From Owenia fusiformis (taxonomy: Eukaryota > Annelida > Polychaeta > Sabellida > Oweniidae), in NCBI GenBank assembly GCA_903813345.2, contig CAIIXF020000002.1:29085223-29149222 (forward strand): a stretch of DNA of 64,000 nucleotides, read 5' to 3'. The notes under the pieces are model-generated. The model was not told the DNA's origin. It did not search any database and saw nothing but the letters and a program-made list of their open reading frames with translations. The position numbers were made by a program, and so were the translations under genes. Positions 24,940 to 36,599 of this stretch are shown piece after piece; position 1 is the stretch's first letter, and every line of letters starts with the position of its first letter.

Positions 24940-25249
24940 AGATGTATTGTAAAAAGGTACAAAATGTACTTGCATTTATTTATAATATTTGCTTAATCTA
25001 ACAAATGTCTTGTAAATTGAAGATCATATATTAGAATTGTGTTATAATATCAACAGTTGTTGACGTTTTTCTGTAAAGGGGTAAAAGGGTATCAGGTTGA
25101 TTTTGAAAAATAAGTGAAAAATGGATCTTTCCAAAGCAATGTGATCAACTTCGTTTATATACAACTTACACATTTGAACACAAAACTGTGTGTTATTTAA
25201 ACTATGATGGGCTTGCTGTGTATAAATATTCCTACAATTTAGTATACAT

Positions 25250-25400
25250 GGGGTTAAAGGAGACCCGATGATACCATGAGCTTACTTTGCACTATCATGG
25301 CTGTGTCACAAGGCTTAATGTACAAGCGAGCTCTGCGGTATGTTCACCTTAACGTTGATCCCCAAATGCTCACCGTATCATCGTGTCTCCTTTAACCCCG
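25250..25400. mobile_element. MITE with GGGGTTAAAGGAGAC ends
   Basis: GGGGTTAAAGGAGACCCGAT at the left mirrors ATCGTGTCTCCTTTAACCCC at the right, about 25-bp arms around a 100-bp spacer. Flanking text (TAGTATAC.. and ..GTACTATA) is also roughly inverted, so the true TIR may be a little longer. No target duplication resolved. Confidence 0.7.
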
Positions 25401-27515
25401 TACTATAGCCTAGTCAGTTATTCCCATGTGAGATAAAAGAAAATCCCATTTGTCATGCTAACATTTTTGTCTTACTTCTTTACATATTGGCTTTTATCAG
25501 CTGAAAACAGTGAATAAAAATATGTCATCATTTTATATTTAGTCATAAAACTCTTGGGTGAATGTTATTTAATATTGGGCATATCTTTAATTTTGACTTT
25601 GAAAGATTATTTGTCTGGGGACCTTCAAAAATGTCATTCATTCCTCGTTAATTTATATCACATGTATTTCAAGTTGTTTACTAAGATAAGAACGATAATA
25701 TATGAATTTATTTTCTTCTTGAATTGAGATTACAAAAAGATTTATTCAAGTTAATGATCAACGGAATCCAGCAATATTTATTTTTTACACACAAACCAAT
25801 GCAGTTCAAGTTGTGCAACTTCCACCTATTCAAGTCCTGCTGGCTTCCAATACCACGATGTCATAATAGTATGTACCAAGAAGTCTACACTTAGAGTAGC
25901 CTTGCCCAAGTCTGTATTATACACAGTGAAAACCAAATTAGAAAAAATAAAAAGACACCACCTTCGAGCAAGGCTACACTTGAGTGATTTTCGTAAACCT
26001 AAAATGTGCACAAGTGTATTTTTATGTTGATTATGAATATGTTATGTTATTATAAGTGAAATATATTTTAGAAATAACTACTATCTACCATATCTCGTAT
26101 TTTTTGATAAAATCTGGACGATTTGCAAAAAAATATTTTGAATGTTTTTTGTTGATTTTATAATTATAATTTTAGGGACATTAATTTCAATGGGATCGGC
26201 ATACAAAGCAACTCTCCCCTTCTTATGTTTTGTCTTCTATCGTTCCCTCAAATTCATATCATAATCTCGACGTTGCTTGCAATTTTGTCATCTTTATCTC
26301 TGATCGTACTTTTAATCAACGTTTCACTTTTTGAATTTATCCAAAAATAATGTTTAATTTGTTTGGCAAAAAATGAAGAGTCGATGTCATGTGTTCATTT
26401 GATACAATACAGTACAGGCGTGTTTGTAAGTGTGGGACAATACATGAATCCACCGACCTTCTGAAAACTAACCCGGGCTCAATTTATACAATTTGAACAG
26501 AAATGTTTGATTTATGGTCCATAAATTAAAGATTGTTTTTGTATGTTTTGTCTATTAAAACTTGATGTTTCAATTCAGAGTTAATGGTTTATCAAGTGAA
26601 ACCTTATCTCTTTGAAGGATGTGAGAAAAATGTACCAATTTCCCCATTTACGTCCAAATCTTCTTATGTGCTCCTATGAATATTATTTAATTTTTCGAAT
26701 CAAAATAAGGAATAAGGATTTTATTTGTACTATATTCAAATATTTAGAATACGAACTCCAAGCCCTGTTCAAATTACTTAATATTTATTGAGTGCGTTTC
26801 ACTCTAAATTTCAAGACATCACGTGAATTGCATTTTATGAACAGGTTGACATTCGCTGCACTGTATCAATTTAAAAACTTAAAGCAATGTAAGCTATTTA
26901 AAATATTTTGATTTATTGATTGGTTCCACTGTGCTAAACCTTCTGTGAATCGAATTCGCATACATTTTGACGAGTTTATCTTTCGACAGTATTTACAATA
27001 CGACAATTCGACAGTATTTTACAATAAAAAACGACAAACTTAACGATATAGAATATATACATTGCATTTGTACATACTTCAGGAACGCAGATGGAAGTAA
27101 GTATTACTTATTTATTTAAATTTCCATTGAATAAGCTTAATCCATGATTTTTTTTAATTAATTAGTGTTTTGGAGGTTAAGTTCCTCGTTTGTATTGACC
27201 GACGCTGAGCGTTTTTCAAATTATAAGTGCATCAAGTACTTAGATTTTAACAACAATAGGGCTTGTTTATACAATTTTCAAAAGTTGCGTCAGACACCCC
27301 CAAGCGGGCATGAGTGTGGAGTTTGAATTTATGTGAAATAATTGTGTAGGCTATACCGTGTAGAAATTTCTTTCAACCCCCCCCCCCCTCGGGCATGAGT
27401 GAGGAGTTTGAAAAAGAATTGAATTGTCTATCAAATTCAATACTAGTACCCTGGGGCCAACTTAATGAGTATTCTTCACCCCCGGGCTCTGACCCCGAAT
27501 TTGCACTCATAGGGG
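25401..27515. other. Non-coding stretch, no gene seen
   Basis: AT-rich. GGGCATGAGTG.GGAGTTTGAA occurs at 27305 and again at 27390, a local duplication. The short CAGATGGAAGTAAG near 27090 could be an exon edge with donor, but nothing supports it. Confidence 0.35.
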
Positions 27516-27790
27516 CACTGGTGGATCCAGAAGCTAACAAGTGGGGTGGGGGGGGGGGGCGCACATTTTAGATCGGAAAACTATTTTTGACCCTTAAATC
27601 AAATAAGGGCTCAAATTTGGTAAAATTTGAGGCCCATTTAGTTGATAATTTGGCCAAAAAAGGCTCAAAAAGCCCCACTAATTGAGGCCCTACAAAATGT
27701 TTTGGCCAACATTTTTCACTTGGCCCACTTATACTAAAGCCCACCATTGGGCCCACTCGGGCCCCATGGGCCCCCCTGGATTATACAGTG
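27516..27790. mobile_element. Decayed MITE, CAGTGGCGGATCC family
   Basis: Starts CACTGGTGGATCCAG and ends CTGGATTATACAGTG, with a poly-G run inside the left end and repeated GGCCCA and GGCTC words in the body as in 12560-12792. No target duplication remains. Confidence 0.6.
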
Positions 27791-28137
27791 TAATTTTATA
27801 AGTTTATTTTATTTTATGCCAGATTTGCATTTGGTACATGCCAGTTCTCAACTAGACCATGACTAGACTAACCCACTGTATTTAACTCCAAACTTACATT
27901 ATTGAGATGATTCTCAACATTTACAATTATCATACACTCATATTATTTAGAAACGTTTACAAAGAAGGAAGATTGTAAAAAGGTATACATTTGTCATTGC
28001 TACCCCTGGGTTAAGTATGACATTTAACAGGGCTAAAATCAGCCACCGATCTTCCAATACCTCAAAATAAGAACGATTCATACATACTCCGTTCGTTTTT
28101 CTTATGCATTTGGCGTCAGTTGTTCAGGTGATTCAAC

Positions 28138-28150
28138 ATGGTGGACACAG
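28138..28150 (+). promoter_or_regulatory. Possible 5' exon with upstream ORF
   Basis: ATGGTGGACACAG is followed by GTAAAA, a donor-like site. The acceptor TTTGCAG ending at 28614 precedes the exon that holds the 491-aa ORF. If spliced, the short ATG frame runs 25 codons to a TGA at 28677-28679, ahead of the main ATG at 28734, so it would be an upstream ORF. A GCATGCGCAGTT motif (half NRF-1-like) sits near 28543. Confidence 0.25.
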
Positions 28151-28733
28151 GTAAAAATATTTCGAAATTCCAATATTGTCCTGATTTTCATGGTAAATAC
28201 CCTACTATAATTGATAAAAGCAAGGATTTTTCAATGTTTATATCAAGAATAACAAACTTTTGAAATATTGCAGTTGGAACTTCTGTTTTAGGTATATTCT
28301 TTTCACTTTCTTTCAAAGGTATATAAATTACTTTTTTATGATAATGTACAGGTGAGCACTTGAAAAACGTAAGTGGTTTTACATGTAGGATCAAAGTTAG
28401 AATGAAAACGGTTTCAACTTGAACTGCCAGTGTATTTGTTTTATTTTATTAATTTAGTGAAGTAACTATGCATTCAAGACGATGCAATATACAAGTACAT
28501 TCTAATAATAGGTCAATCTCTAAATGATAGCCACCATATAAGGCATGCGCAGTTAAACTGAAGTACAGTAACTCTGCAAGATTATAATTTATGTATGATA
28601 TATTTTATTTGCAGACATTGAAAGCAAAGTGGCTCAAAGTCTACATTCGATGGCAATAATTCAAACAACATGTACATGACGGTCATTATAAAGAAGACAG
28701 TCTGTTGATGTACATGTTCATGTAACACTAATT

Positions 28734-30209
28734 ATGTCAGAAGGACCAGCAAAATACTATACCCCAAGGGTAGCGAACTGCACACGTCCAGAGGCCCGTG
28801 TTAATGCAGTCAGAAGTAGGGGCAATAAGCCTGATTGGTTTTCTCATGACCCAAGTCGCCCGGAAGCTGGAGAAAATCCATTCATTCCCCGAGGAAGAGG
28901 ACAAAGACCCGAGGGAGGTCGAGTCTCAGATAAGTTTCGCAAACAGAAACCAGATTGGTTCCAACATGATCCATCGCGGACTGATATTAGCAAATCTCCT
29001 GTAGGGAGGGGCAAAAATGAAGAAGCAGTTGGAATCAAAACAAAAATATATGGGGACCAAGAATCCTGGTATAAACATGATGAAAATAGGAATTATAGTC
29101 CTCCAAAGAAACCTCTTCGTGTTACTGCAGTTGGTGCCGAACAAAACGCAATAAAAAATAAACCTATGGGTGACGTTAATTGGTATAAACATGATGGCTC
29201 AAATGTTGCTCCATATCAGAAGCCACCAGAAAAGGGTACCGACCCTCGTTTGAAAGAAAATGCTACTAATTTCAAGAATCGAAAATCTGATTGGTTTGAG
29301 CATGACCCTAACAATGACTACCATGATCCTATCCCCCCTCCCAGGGTATCCTCCCCAGAGGCAACCTCAAATGCCCAAAAGCTACGGGGCAACACCCCTA
29401 TATGGTATAATGCAGATGAGAACTATGGATACTCATCACCAAAACCTGCCCCGAGATTAGCAACAGAGGCAGCTGAGGGTATCGCAGAGAAAAACAGAGG
29501 CACAATGGATAAATGGCTCAAGCCCGATGACAGCCGAAATTATGAAACGGATCGCCCTCAAGCTCGAGTTAAGCCTGAGGCTGAGTCAATCGCTACACGC
29601 AATCGTGGCCAGATGGGTGCTTTATTGGATCATAAAGGTGGCAGCAGAATGGACCAGTCCTACGCAAGAGCAGTTAAACCTGAAGCTTTGGGTAATGCTG
29701 TGAAAAGTCGTGGCAATATGGATAAAACATTAAATCAGGATGACAATTGGGGATATGAATCTGCCAAACCAGCAGCTAGGGTTAAACCTGAAGCTGAAGA
29801 GATTGCAAGGAGAAACAAAGGTGTAATGAATGAAACATTAGCAGTTGATGCTTACCCAAGTGCCCCTATGAAGCAAAAGCCTAAAGGAAGAGCTGTTAAG
29901 TCAGAGGCACAAGAAACGTCAATTGCAAATAAAGGCAATAGGACTAAAGAGCTAATAGGAGAATATGGCAATCTTGGACTCTCCGTTCGACCTATTCCAA
30001 GGATTAAACCAGAGGCAGAGGAATTCGCAAATAAACATAAGCCAACAGTGCAGAACTTATTCCATAGTTATGGCGCATTGCCAATATCTGGTCGCCCTGT
30101 ACCAAGAGTGAAAAATGAGGCACAAGACTTTGCAAACAAAAACAATATGTCATCGGCTGATAAGGCTATGTATAATAAAAAATCATCCCGTAAGACTGCC
30201 TGGGAATGA
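28734..30209 (+). CDS. 491-aa repetitive W-F/Y-x-H-D and KPEA repeat protein, unknown function
   Basis: One uninterrupted coding exon; acceptor TTTGCAG ends at 28614, so only the 5' UTR appears split. The protein is about twelve repeats of ~35-40 residues. The N-terminal half carries a Trp-centred box (KPDWFSHDPSRP, KPDWFQHDPSRT, ESWYKHDENRNY, VNWYKHDG, SDWFEHDP, PIWYNADENYGY, DKWLKPDDSRNY). In the C-terminal half the Trp is replaced by Leu or Phe (DKTLNQDDNWGY, KELIGEYGNLGL, QNLFHSYGALPI). Boxes are separated by a basic linker of the type PRVKPEAEEIARRNKGxM. No signal peptide, no membrane span, high Pro, Lys and Asn, likely disordered. Regular charged repeats of this kind occur in cytoskeletal or filament-binding proteins, but I do not recognise the family and give no function. 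The gradient from W/HD boxes to L/GY boxes suggests stepwise duplication. Confidence 0.85.
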   Translation: MSEGPAKYYTPRVANCTRPEARVNAVRSRGNKPDWFSHDPSRPEAGENPFIPRGRGQRPEGGRVSDKFRKQKPDWFQHDPSRTDISKSPVGRGKNEEAVGIKTKIYGDQESWYKHDENRNYSPPKKPLRVTAVGAEQNAIKNKPMGDVNWYKHDGSNVAPYQKPPEKGTDPRLKENATNFKNRKSDWFEHDPNNDYHDPIPPPRVSSPEATSNAQKLRGNTPIWYNADENYGYSSPKPAPRLATEAAEGIAEKNRGTMDKWLKPDDSRNYETDRPQARVKPEAESIATRNRGQMGALLDHKGGSRMDQSYARAVKPEALGNAVKSRGNMDKTLNQDDNWGYESAKPAARVKPEAEEIARRNKGVMNETLAVDAYPSAPMKQKPKGRAVKSEAQETSIANKGNRTKELIGEYGNLGLSVRPIPRIKPEAEEFANKHKPTVQNLFHSYGALPISGRPVPRVKNEAQDFANKNNMSSADKAMYNKKSSRKTAWE

Positions 30210-30318
30210 CCTGGTCCATGGTCAGTCAAAAGATTTAGAGTGATTTACAACTGGTATAAAGTCTCAGGATTGCTCTTTATATTCCCATGTTACCCTTTGT
30301 GCTTTCCCAATTCAAATA

Positions 30319-30522
30319 AGTGATCTCCACAGCATTTTTTCTCAAGTGGGTGCAAAATTCTCATTTTCACAATTCAGACAAAATTTGGTCAAAATATGCC
30401 AATTTTTCATGATTTTTCTCATTTTCAAGTGGGTGCAAATGGATTTTCAGGTGGGTGCGAGCCTATTTTCAAAATTTCAGGTGGGTGCCGTGCCCACTTG
30501 CTTTAATGCTGGGGAGATCACT
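30319..30522 (+). repeat. Short interspersed element, GTGATCTCC family, copy 2
   Basis: Starts AGTGATCTCCACAGCAT and ends ATGCTGGGGAGATCACT, inverted termini of about 20 bp. Body shared with 16885-17081, including GTGGGTGCAAATGGATTTTC and CCCACTTGCTTTAATGCTG. A MITE 110 bp after the stop of the repetitive-protein gene. No target duplication seen. Confidence 0.78.
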
Positions 30523-31904
30523 GGTGTGTGTAGGCTTTGTTTCTCCCTCTTTACTACATGTATCTATCTCATGTGTAGAAATGACAGAAAATACTGAAAT
30601 GTGTATATGCATTCAGTGGATTTCAGCTCTTTATTATCACTATTAGTATAGCATGATACATGACACCACGTTTAATTCACTTCAGATATAACAATGATAT
30701 ATTTATGTCCATGTGTACATACATTTATTTTACATGAGCTCTAAGAATTAGGATTGTCATGTATAATATATATGTGCTTCATTTATAAGGCACATCACAT
30801 GGTAAATTGGATAATAACATGTTAAACATTCCAAGATGTCAATTAAATCTCTGTGAAACCATTTAACAAAAGTTTGTACACTTTTTATGTGCTCTGATCT
30901 ATGTTGAACAGTGATTTCTGTCATGTGTTGTATGAATCATAGAGAAATGGACAATCAAGACTAAAATGTTGGAACTTTTCATTATTTTAAATAACTTAGC
31001 AAAATTGTGTATGTGCAGTAAATGAGTTGCAGCTTCAAGTTATCATTTAGTATGTAAATGGCAAAGAAAAAGAAAAAGGGACATTTAAGATAGAGTCAAT
31101 CACTATAAATAACTACTTTAAATGGAGTAATCTGTATTACCATTTATACACCCTCTTATCCAAACACTCATAATGATATAATACATTCATGAATTTATAT
31201 TTGAACAATTTGCATATGTTTTACAATTGTACATGTACTAGACATGGTATTTTTATGTTAACTTTGTACCAGTTTCTAACCATTTATACTATAGATTAAG
31301 AAGTTGAAAGAATATATATCACACAAAATGTTAATGTTCTTTATTCACAAATCATGGGTTTCAAGTATGCAAAGCCCATGACGAATAATTAATTAGTGGG
31401 CCGGGACCAACGCAATGAGTAATTATGGGATTTCCATTCTCCGAACGCAGGTCTTCAGAATTCGTATCTCGTTTTTCATCCTCCAAACGTAGGGCTCCAG
31501 ACATAGCATCATCCACTACACGTTCCTTTCTTCTTCGAAGAACGAGGTTAGAGTTCTAGAGCCTTGCATTCGGAGGATGGGGATTTCACGCTCTTATGAT
31601 TTCAAACAATAAAAACATTAGGCTATAGAGCATCTGATATCTAGATAATGCAATGCCATGCATAGGCCGTGATACCATGAACGGGGTATATATATTGCAG
31701 TTTGCAGTCCCACGGGAAGATATCATTCTCATACTCATAGCATCTTTGTTTCACCTGAAATATCTCAGGGCTGAGAAGAAATGAGAAGTCATGTTTTATC
31801 ATGCTGGGGAGATGTACATATTTCATTATGAATCGGGATAAACTCTTCAAAACGTCCCGTTACCATTGTTGTATATGTTATTCGAGGGAAAGCTTGAGTC
31901 CGAT
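30523..31904. other. Intergenic, no gene seen
   Basis: AT-rich. About 31427-31590 holds an imperfect inverted repeat (GGATTTCCATTCTCCGAACG against CATTCGGAGGATGGGGATTT), probably an old MITE. CAGGGCTGAGAAGAAATGAG near 31767 is the reverse complement of sequence near 19939, a shared ~45-bp fragment. Confidence 0.45.
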
Positions 31905-33203
31905 CTACGTATCAGAATAAGTCAGATTCCTCCAGTAATAAGATGTTTCACTTTTGGACGCCCCTGTGTTTTTGTAATCCAATGGGTCTCTTCTACATTT
32001 GACCAAAGCAATCAGGAACTTCACCAAAAGGAAGACAGTTGCAACTCCTAGAAGTACGGCATTGAAGATAAAATTGAGCGTAAATGGATTCCAGTTTTGG
32101 ACGATGATTCCACAAAGTGCGAACACGGCAACGATATACGGTGTCAGCAGATATCTCGTGTACTTATCCAGTGCGGTGATGTCAACGACGAACCACACCA
32201 GCAATTCACTGGCGAGTATCGCCAACGAAATGGTACATGCCGCTTCGTTGGGAAGATCAGCCCAAAACACCAGAGCTGTCGCCAAATTCAATAGCGTTGC
32301 AATTGTACACCACGTTGCATACATGCCCAGTCCATTATGAAAGAAGATACGGATCATCCAAATATCGGCTCCTTTTTGCTGCTTTACTAACTTCCATCCG
32401 TGTTTGTCAAGGGCTCGCACTGAGAAAAATACGCAAATGTAAAGAAGGAACGCCATCAGAGCAAGCACTGCGCACGCTTGTGGGATATACAAACTCCGAT
32501 AGAGGAAGCTCCATAGTATACTGCAAGCATTCATCAAAGGAAAGCAGATGAAGATACCAACGGGAAGTACATTGGGCCGCACATAAAGATATCCATAATC
32601 AGTAGATCGACAGAGGGTGGCAAGTGAGTAACCCAGCCAGAGAAACTGCCAAAGATATATACAGCCCCAAACGACATAGAACGTCCAAGGGGATGGGTTG
32701 ATCTCCAATCTGTAGTCGAGGATCGCGTCATTGGTAGTTGCGTTGTCAAAGTTGAAAAAGCCTAAAACGATAAATTGTGAGTCCAGTTTATCAAAAACGA
32801 CCAATCGTCCAAAAAGGTTGACAGACATTTGAAAACTAATTACGACATTCATTTTAATGAAGATAAAACCGAAAAATCCCGGAATAAAAAGTGAGCCCAG
32901 TTTACACGCTTATTGAAAATCGTATAAACGTTTGATAGCAACTTAAAAACTTATAATTACGGTAGTTTCGCTCCAAGACTCTGGGCCTTATCTACTTCAA
33001 CAATAGCTTGTTGTGGTTGTGTGCAGTAGGTGGGGGTCACGAGATCTTGTAAATAGACTTTTCATATGAATAAAGATCTTACCTCTACTCCTCGAACGAT
33101 ATACACTAAAGCCAACAAACACAGTATAGATGGCACTAACAACGACAATGAGCAAGAACTTCAGCGCCTTGTGCTTCCTCTGGTTGCTCTCAGTACTATC
33201 CAT
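31905..33203 (-). CDS. Polytopic (about seven-span) membrane protein
   Basis: Two exons on the minus strand: 33203-33083 (ATG at 33203, donor GAG|GTAAGA) and 32761-31905 (acceptor TTTTAG). The join is in phase 1 and gives 325 aa. A basic start (residues 1-14) precedes a first hydrophobic span (~15-34). A short soluble loop with two NAT-type sequons-like Asn follows, then INPSPWTFYVVWGCIYLWQF, which begins span 2. Further spans cover roughly residues 110-133, 140-162, 180-207, 215-235, 246-263 and 268-290. The tail is polar. The PSPWTFYVVWGCIY box recalls the PAGxxFxIWGxIY box of long TspO/MBR-like tryptophan-rich proteins; this is a weak resemblance only. The ATG at 32852 inside the intron would start a longer frame, but the strong splice pair and added N-terminal span favour the two-exon model. 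Confidence 0.8.
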
Positions 33204-33269
33204 TACTCAGCCGAAACTAAAAAAGCAGGGAAATAATAGTATAATTCAAACGGCGAATTTAATCCAAAT

Positions 33270-33480
33270 AGAAATGGAACTCGCTTTTTCTGAAAAGGCA
33301 GCTTGCTTTGGTTAAAAATGCAGCTTGCTATTTCTAAAAATGCAACTTGCTTTTTCCAAAAACGCAGCTTTTTCAGAAAACTTCTGAAAAGGCATCTTGC
33401 TTTTTTGTTAAAAATGGAGCTTGCTTTTTTCTGAAAATGCAACTTACTTTTTTCTAAAAATGCAATTGATTTTTCAGTTC
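33270..33480. repeat. ~30-bp imperfect tandem repeat
   Basis: About seven units of the form GCTTGCTTTTTTCTGAAAATGCA, spaced 26-35 bp, starting 70 bp upstream of the membrane-protein start codon on its 5' side. Units differ in length through T and A runs. Confidence 0.7.
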
Positions 33481-34670
33481 TCTTCAGTGTCTAAAACGAA
33501 TGTATCAATTCACTTTATTCCATGTTTAAAAATACACGCTATTAGGAAAATGTGCGATTCGATAAAATTGAAAATTATGTACATGGTGACACAAAGGAAA
33601 ATTTAATTTCTTTTTAATCTTAAAGTCGTTGATGTAACATAACGTGCTATACTGTTTGCTTCATTGAATCCTCTATCTAAACGAGAAAATTTAAAGTCAC
33701 ATGTTCTATTGTTGGGTTACCAAGTAGTGGATGAATTACGTTGATAAAGGAGAATGTTATGTTCTAGCAATACGCATATGTTTTGGTTTCAGAAATAAGT
33801 AAAGATAAAGATACACTCTTAGAATAATTGATAACTAAATAGCAATTGCAATGGTATGAATAGCTTATTACCCAGTAGATAAAATCACGGAGTTTACTTT
33901 TCTTCAGGTCCGTAATATAATGAATAATGAATAACAAAATGGTTGATCGTTATTTAACATTCCAAACCATTGAGTTTAGCAATAATATTTCTCATTGCAT
34001 AAAGATTAAATGAAATGCACGAAGATACTAGTTAGATAAATGTATAAAGCTTACCAAAACAATTATCTCCGAATGTGATGTCCAAATTAGAATGATTTAC
34101 AAACAAAATCGAGGTTGCAGAAAATAGGAAAAAATCTCATCTCGTTTCTTCAGAACCCAAATGCAGATACGTATGCTGTAAGTCGAGACTTGCAATATGT
34201 ACGGAAAACTCCAAGCAGTACGTTGCATGAACATAAGGCTCATAAGGATGAATTATATTATATTGCTCGCTGTTGTTTAAATTCTTCAAAGTCACTCACC
34301 TTATCTTAATTAACCTGAAGCTTTCGGCAGCCAGTTCTACCTTGAATAAGACCTGGGTTCTGACTAAAGAGTGATGTTTTGCTAGATATATAGGTTGGCG
34401 AAATTGGGAAGTAACATTTACGGAACAACATTTACAATTAACCAACTATAGCTAATGTACACTCTTCATGCCACATCTTAAATTTAATATTCATTATCAT
34501 AGATAGAGTCAATGGTTATATCTGATGAAATGCTTAAGGTAACATTTTTATGATAAGAGTAATTTGTAGTTATTCAAAACAAGTACTATGTCATGTATGT
34601 CTACGTAAGTTATATATTTTGTAGAACAACTGAAAACTGGCAGGAAAGTTGAAATTAATGAATTATCCCC
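33481..34670. other. Non-coding stretch, no gene seen
   Basis: Short open frames only; no repeat structure found. May include the distal promoter of the minus-strand membrane-protein gene. Confidence 0.35.
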
Positions 34671-34868
34671 CGAGCCCGTAGCCAGGGGGGGTCGATGGGT
34701 TCAACCCCCTCCCCCTCCGACCAAAACTTATTTAAAAATCATGCAGTTTTTCATTATTCTGAGGAAATAAACTGCTTTTGGCCATTTTTGGACCAAAATT
34801 GTCAAAGAGTGAACCCCCCTGGAAATTTTCAAAAGTGACCCCCCCTTAGAAATCCTGGCTACGGGCAT
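34671..34868. mobile_element. MITE, CAGGCCCGTAGCC family, copy 3
   Basis: GAGCCCGTAGCCAGGGGGGG at the left and CCTGGCTACGGGCATG at the right, body in the same orientation as copy 2. The flanks TCCCC and TTCCC are only approximately alike, so the duplication is decayed. Confidence 0.8.
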
Positions 34869-35048
34869 GTTCCCTGTTGTAGGTATAAAGCGGTTTCAAT
34901 TTCTAGCTGATAGGTATAAGCTTATTGATTAAGAATCACGGTCAAAAGCCTAAATGATACAATTTTGGAAAATTGCTGTTTATCTCCGAAACTTCCCGAA
35001 CCGATTGGTAGCCGGTAGGGACTGATGATGTGATGTGAGGAAATAAAC

Positions 35049-35333
35049 CATTATCCTACACTTAGTGTACTAAATATATAATAACATTAAAAAACAAATT
35101 TGATATTTATTGGCAAAATGAATGACCGGAGGATATCGTAATGATATACTCCGGGCGGAGGATATCGTGACGATATACTCCGGAAAACCCAATATGCGGA
35201 GGATATTGTGACGATATACTCCGCTTGTTGATTTCCCGCCAAATTGACTCTATTTGGCATGAAATTCGTTTTGCAATGATATTATACATTTAGTACACTC
35301 CTTGTAACATGTGTAAGTGTAGGATAATAAGAA
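35049..35333. mobile_element. MITE with ATTATCCTACAC ends and a palindromic array
   Basis: ATTATCCTACACTTAGTGTA at the left, GTGTAGGATAAT at the right, with ACTAAATATATAATA..TATTATACATTTAGT also inverted. The centre holds three copies of GGAGGATATCGTGACGATAT plus ACTCC, each itself a near-palindrome, between 35129 and 35223. Confidence 0.72.
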
Positions 35334-35336
35334 CAT

Positions 35337-35472
35337 CCTATGATTTTTCAGAATATCATTTCACACGTAATCTACTCGGTGATATTCATATATGCACTCG
35401 TTCGCTTTGCTCTCTCGTGCAGATATCAATATCACCTCGTAGATAAAAATGATATTCCTCAAAATCATAGGA
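35337..35472. mobile_element. Foldback MITE with CCTATGATTTT ends
   Basis: CCTATGATTTTTCAGAATAT at the left pairs with ATATTCCTCAAAATCATAGG at the right, and CTACTCGGTGATATT pairs with AATATCACCTCGTAG inside. The spacer includes CTCGTTCGCTTTGCTCTCTC. Length about 135 bp. It abuts the previous MITE. Confidence 0.65.
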
Positions 35473-36134
35473 TATCACGGCGCAAAATAAGCCTAATCAC
35501 CCCGGAATAGCTTGACAACGGTAACGTCAGATACCGTTGTCACAAATGGCGGACAGACATAACCGTCGCTTCAATTAGATTTTCATGAACCTAGACTAAT
35601 TTCCTTTGAAACAACAATCAATCAAAGTGTCTTAATACTCATTGTAAAGTTAATAATGTTCTACCATCGAAATAAAGTCTTTAATTTAACCGATCAAAAT
35701 GAGATACGGGACAACGGACACTACCATATGCCGTTGTCTTTCTAAATTACTCAAATCAGATTTCGTTGTCATTGACGATGTCGAAGACGCTATTGCCTCA
35801 AAATCATATCGTATCACGGCGCAAAATAAGCCTAATCACCCCGGAATAGCCTGACAACGGTAACGTCAGATACCGTTGTCGCAAATGGCGGACAGACATA
35901 ACCGTCGCTTCAATTAGATTTTCATGAACCTAGACTAATTTCCTTTGAAACAACAATCAATCAAAGTGTCTTAATACTCATTGTAAAGTTAATAATGTTC
36001 TACCATCGAAATAAAGTCTTTAATTTAACCGATCAAAATGAGATACGGGACAACGGACACTACCATATGCCGTTGTCTTTCTAAATTACTCAAATCAGAT
36101 TTCGTTGTCATTGACGATGTCGAAGACGCTATTG
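35457..36134. repeat. Recent 339-bp tandem duplication
   Basis: 35457-35795 and 35796-36134 are direct copies differing at only a handful of positions (for example GCTTGACAACGG against GCCTGACAACGG). Each starts CCTCAAAATCATA and ends CGAAGACGCTATTG. Each contains the left TIR (CACCCCGGAATAGC.TGACAA onward) of the element listed next. Confidence 0.9.
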
Positions 36135-36332
36135 TGGCGATTCACGACCCAATTTGATCGAAAATGGGATTTCATATGATACATTATCACAAGAGCTTAA
36201 TGCATGCACAGAATTAGCGACGATAAAATCCCATGAAATGAGAAGTGATTAAACAGTTGAAGCGACGGTTATGTCCGCCATTTGTGACAACGGTATCTGA
36301 CTTTACCGTAGTCAGGCTATTCCGGTGTGCTA
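35497..36332. mobile_element. Element with ~80-bp TIR, left part tandemly doubled
   Basis: CACCCCGGAATAGCCTGACA and the following AACGGTA..CGTCGCTTCAA (35836 in the second copy, 35497 in the first) are mirrored at 36255-36332 (TTGAAGCGACGGTTATGTCC .. CTATTCCGGTGTG). No coding capacity. The duplicated left side means the array holds two left termini and one right terminus. Confidence 0.7.
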
Positions 36333-36510
36333 ATACAAACTACGTTTTGAACCGGAGGATTATTTACTTACATCTTTATTCTTTAGTCTATTCAAAGGAT
36401 AAGTCTTACTCGGGTAAGATGTAAGTTCAGTTGTGTTGAAAATCAAGGCCAAACACATTTACCGCTTTTTTACGCCGTATGTACACTCTACACACTACCC
36501 TACCTCGATA

Positions 36511-36598
36511 GCGCATGCGCGAATATTTTGGCTTTCAATCAGGTCGCTTTTGAGTATATCGACTGCTTAGTGAAAAGGTTAATACGTTTGGTGCTCGG
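36511..36598 (+). promoter_or_regulatory. NRF-1-like motif followed by donor, possible 5' exon
   Basis: GCGCATGCGC at 36511-36520 is a full NRF-1 palindrome. The following ~80 bases are less AT-rich than usual here and end at a strong donor, CTCGGA|GTGAGT. It could be a non-coding first exon of the BTB/zinc-finger gene downstream, whose first coding exon follows an acceptor at 41847. No transcript evidence. Confidence 0.25.
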
Positions 36599-36599
36599 A

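Noticed and set aside
33203-33606. Frames of 60-79 codons beside the membrane-protein gene
   Set aside because: They arise from the ~30-bp tandem repeat (FWKKQVAFL-like repeats) and have no other support.
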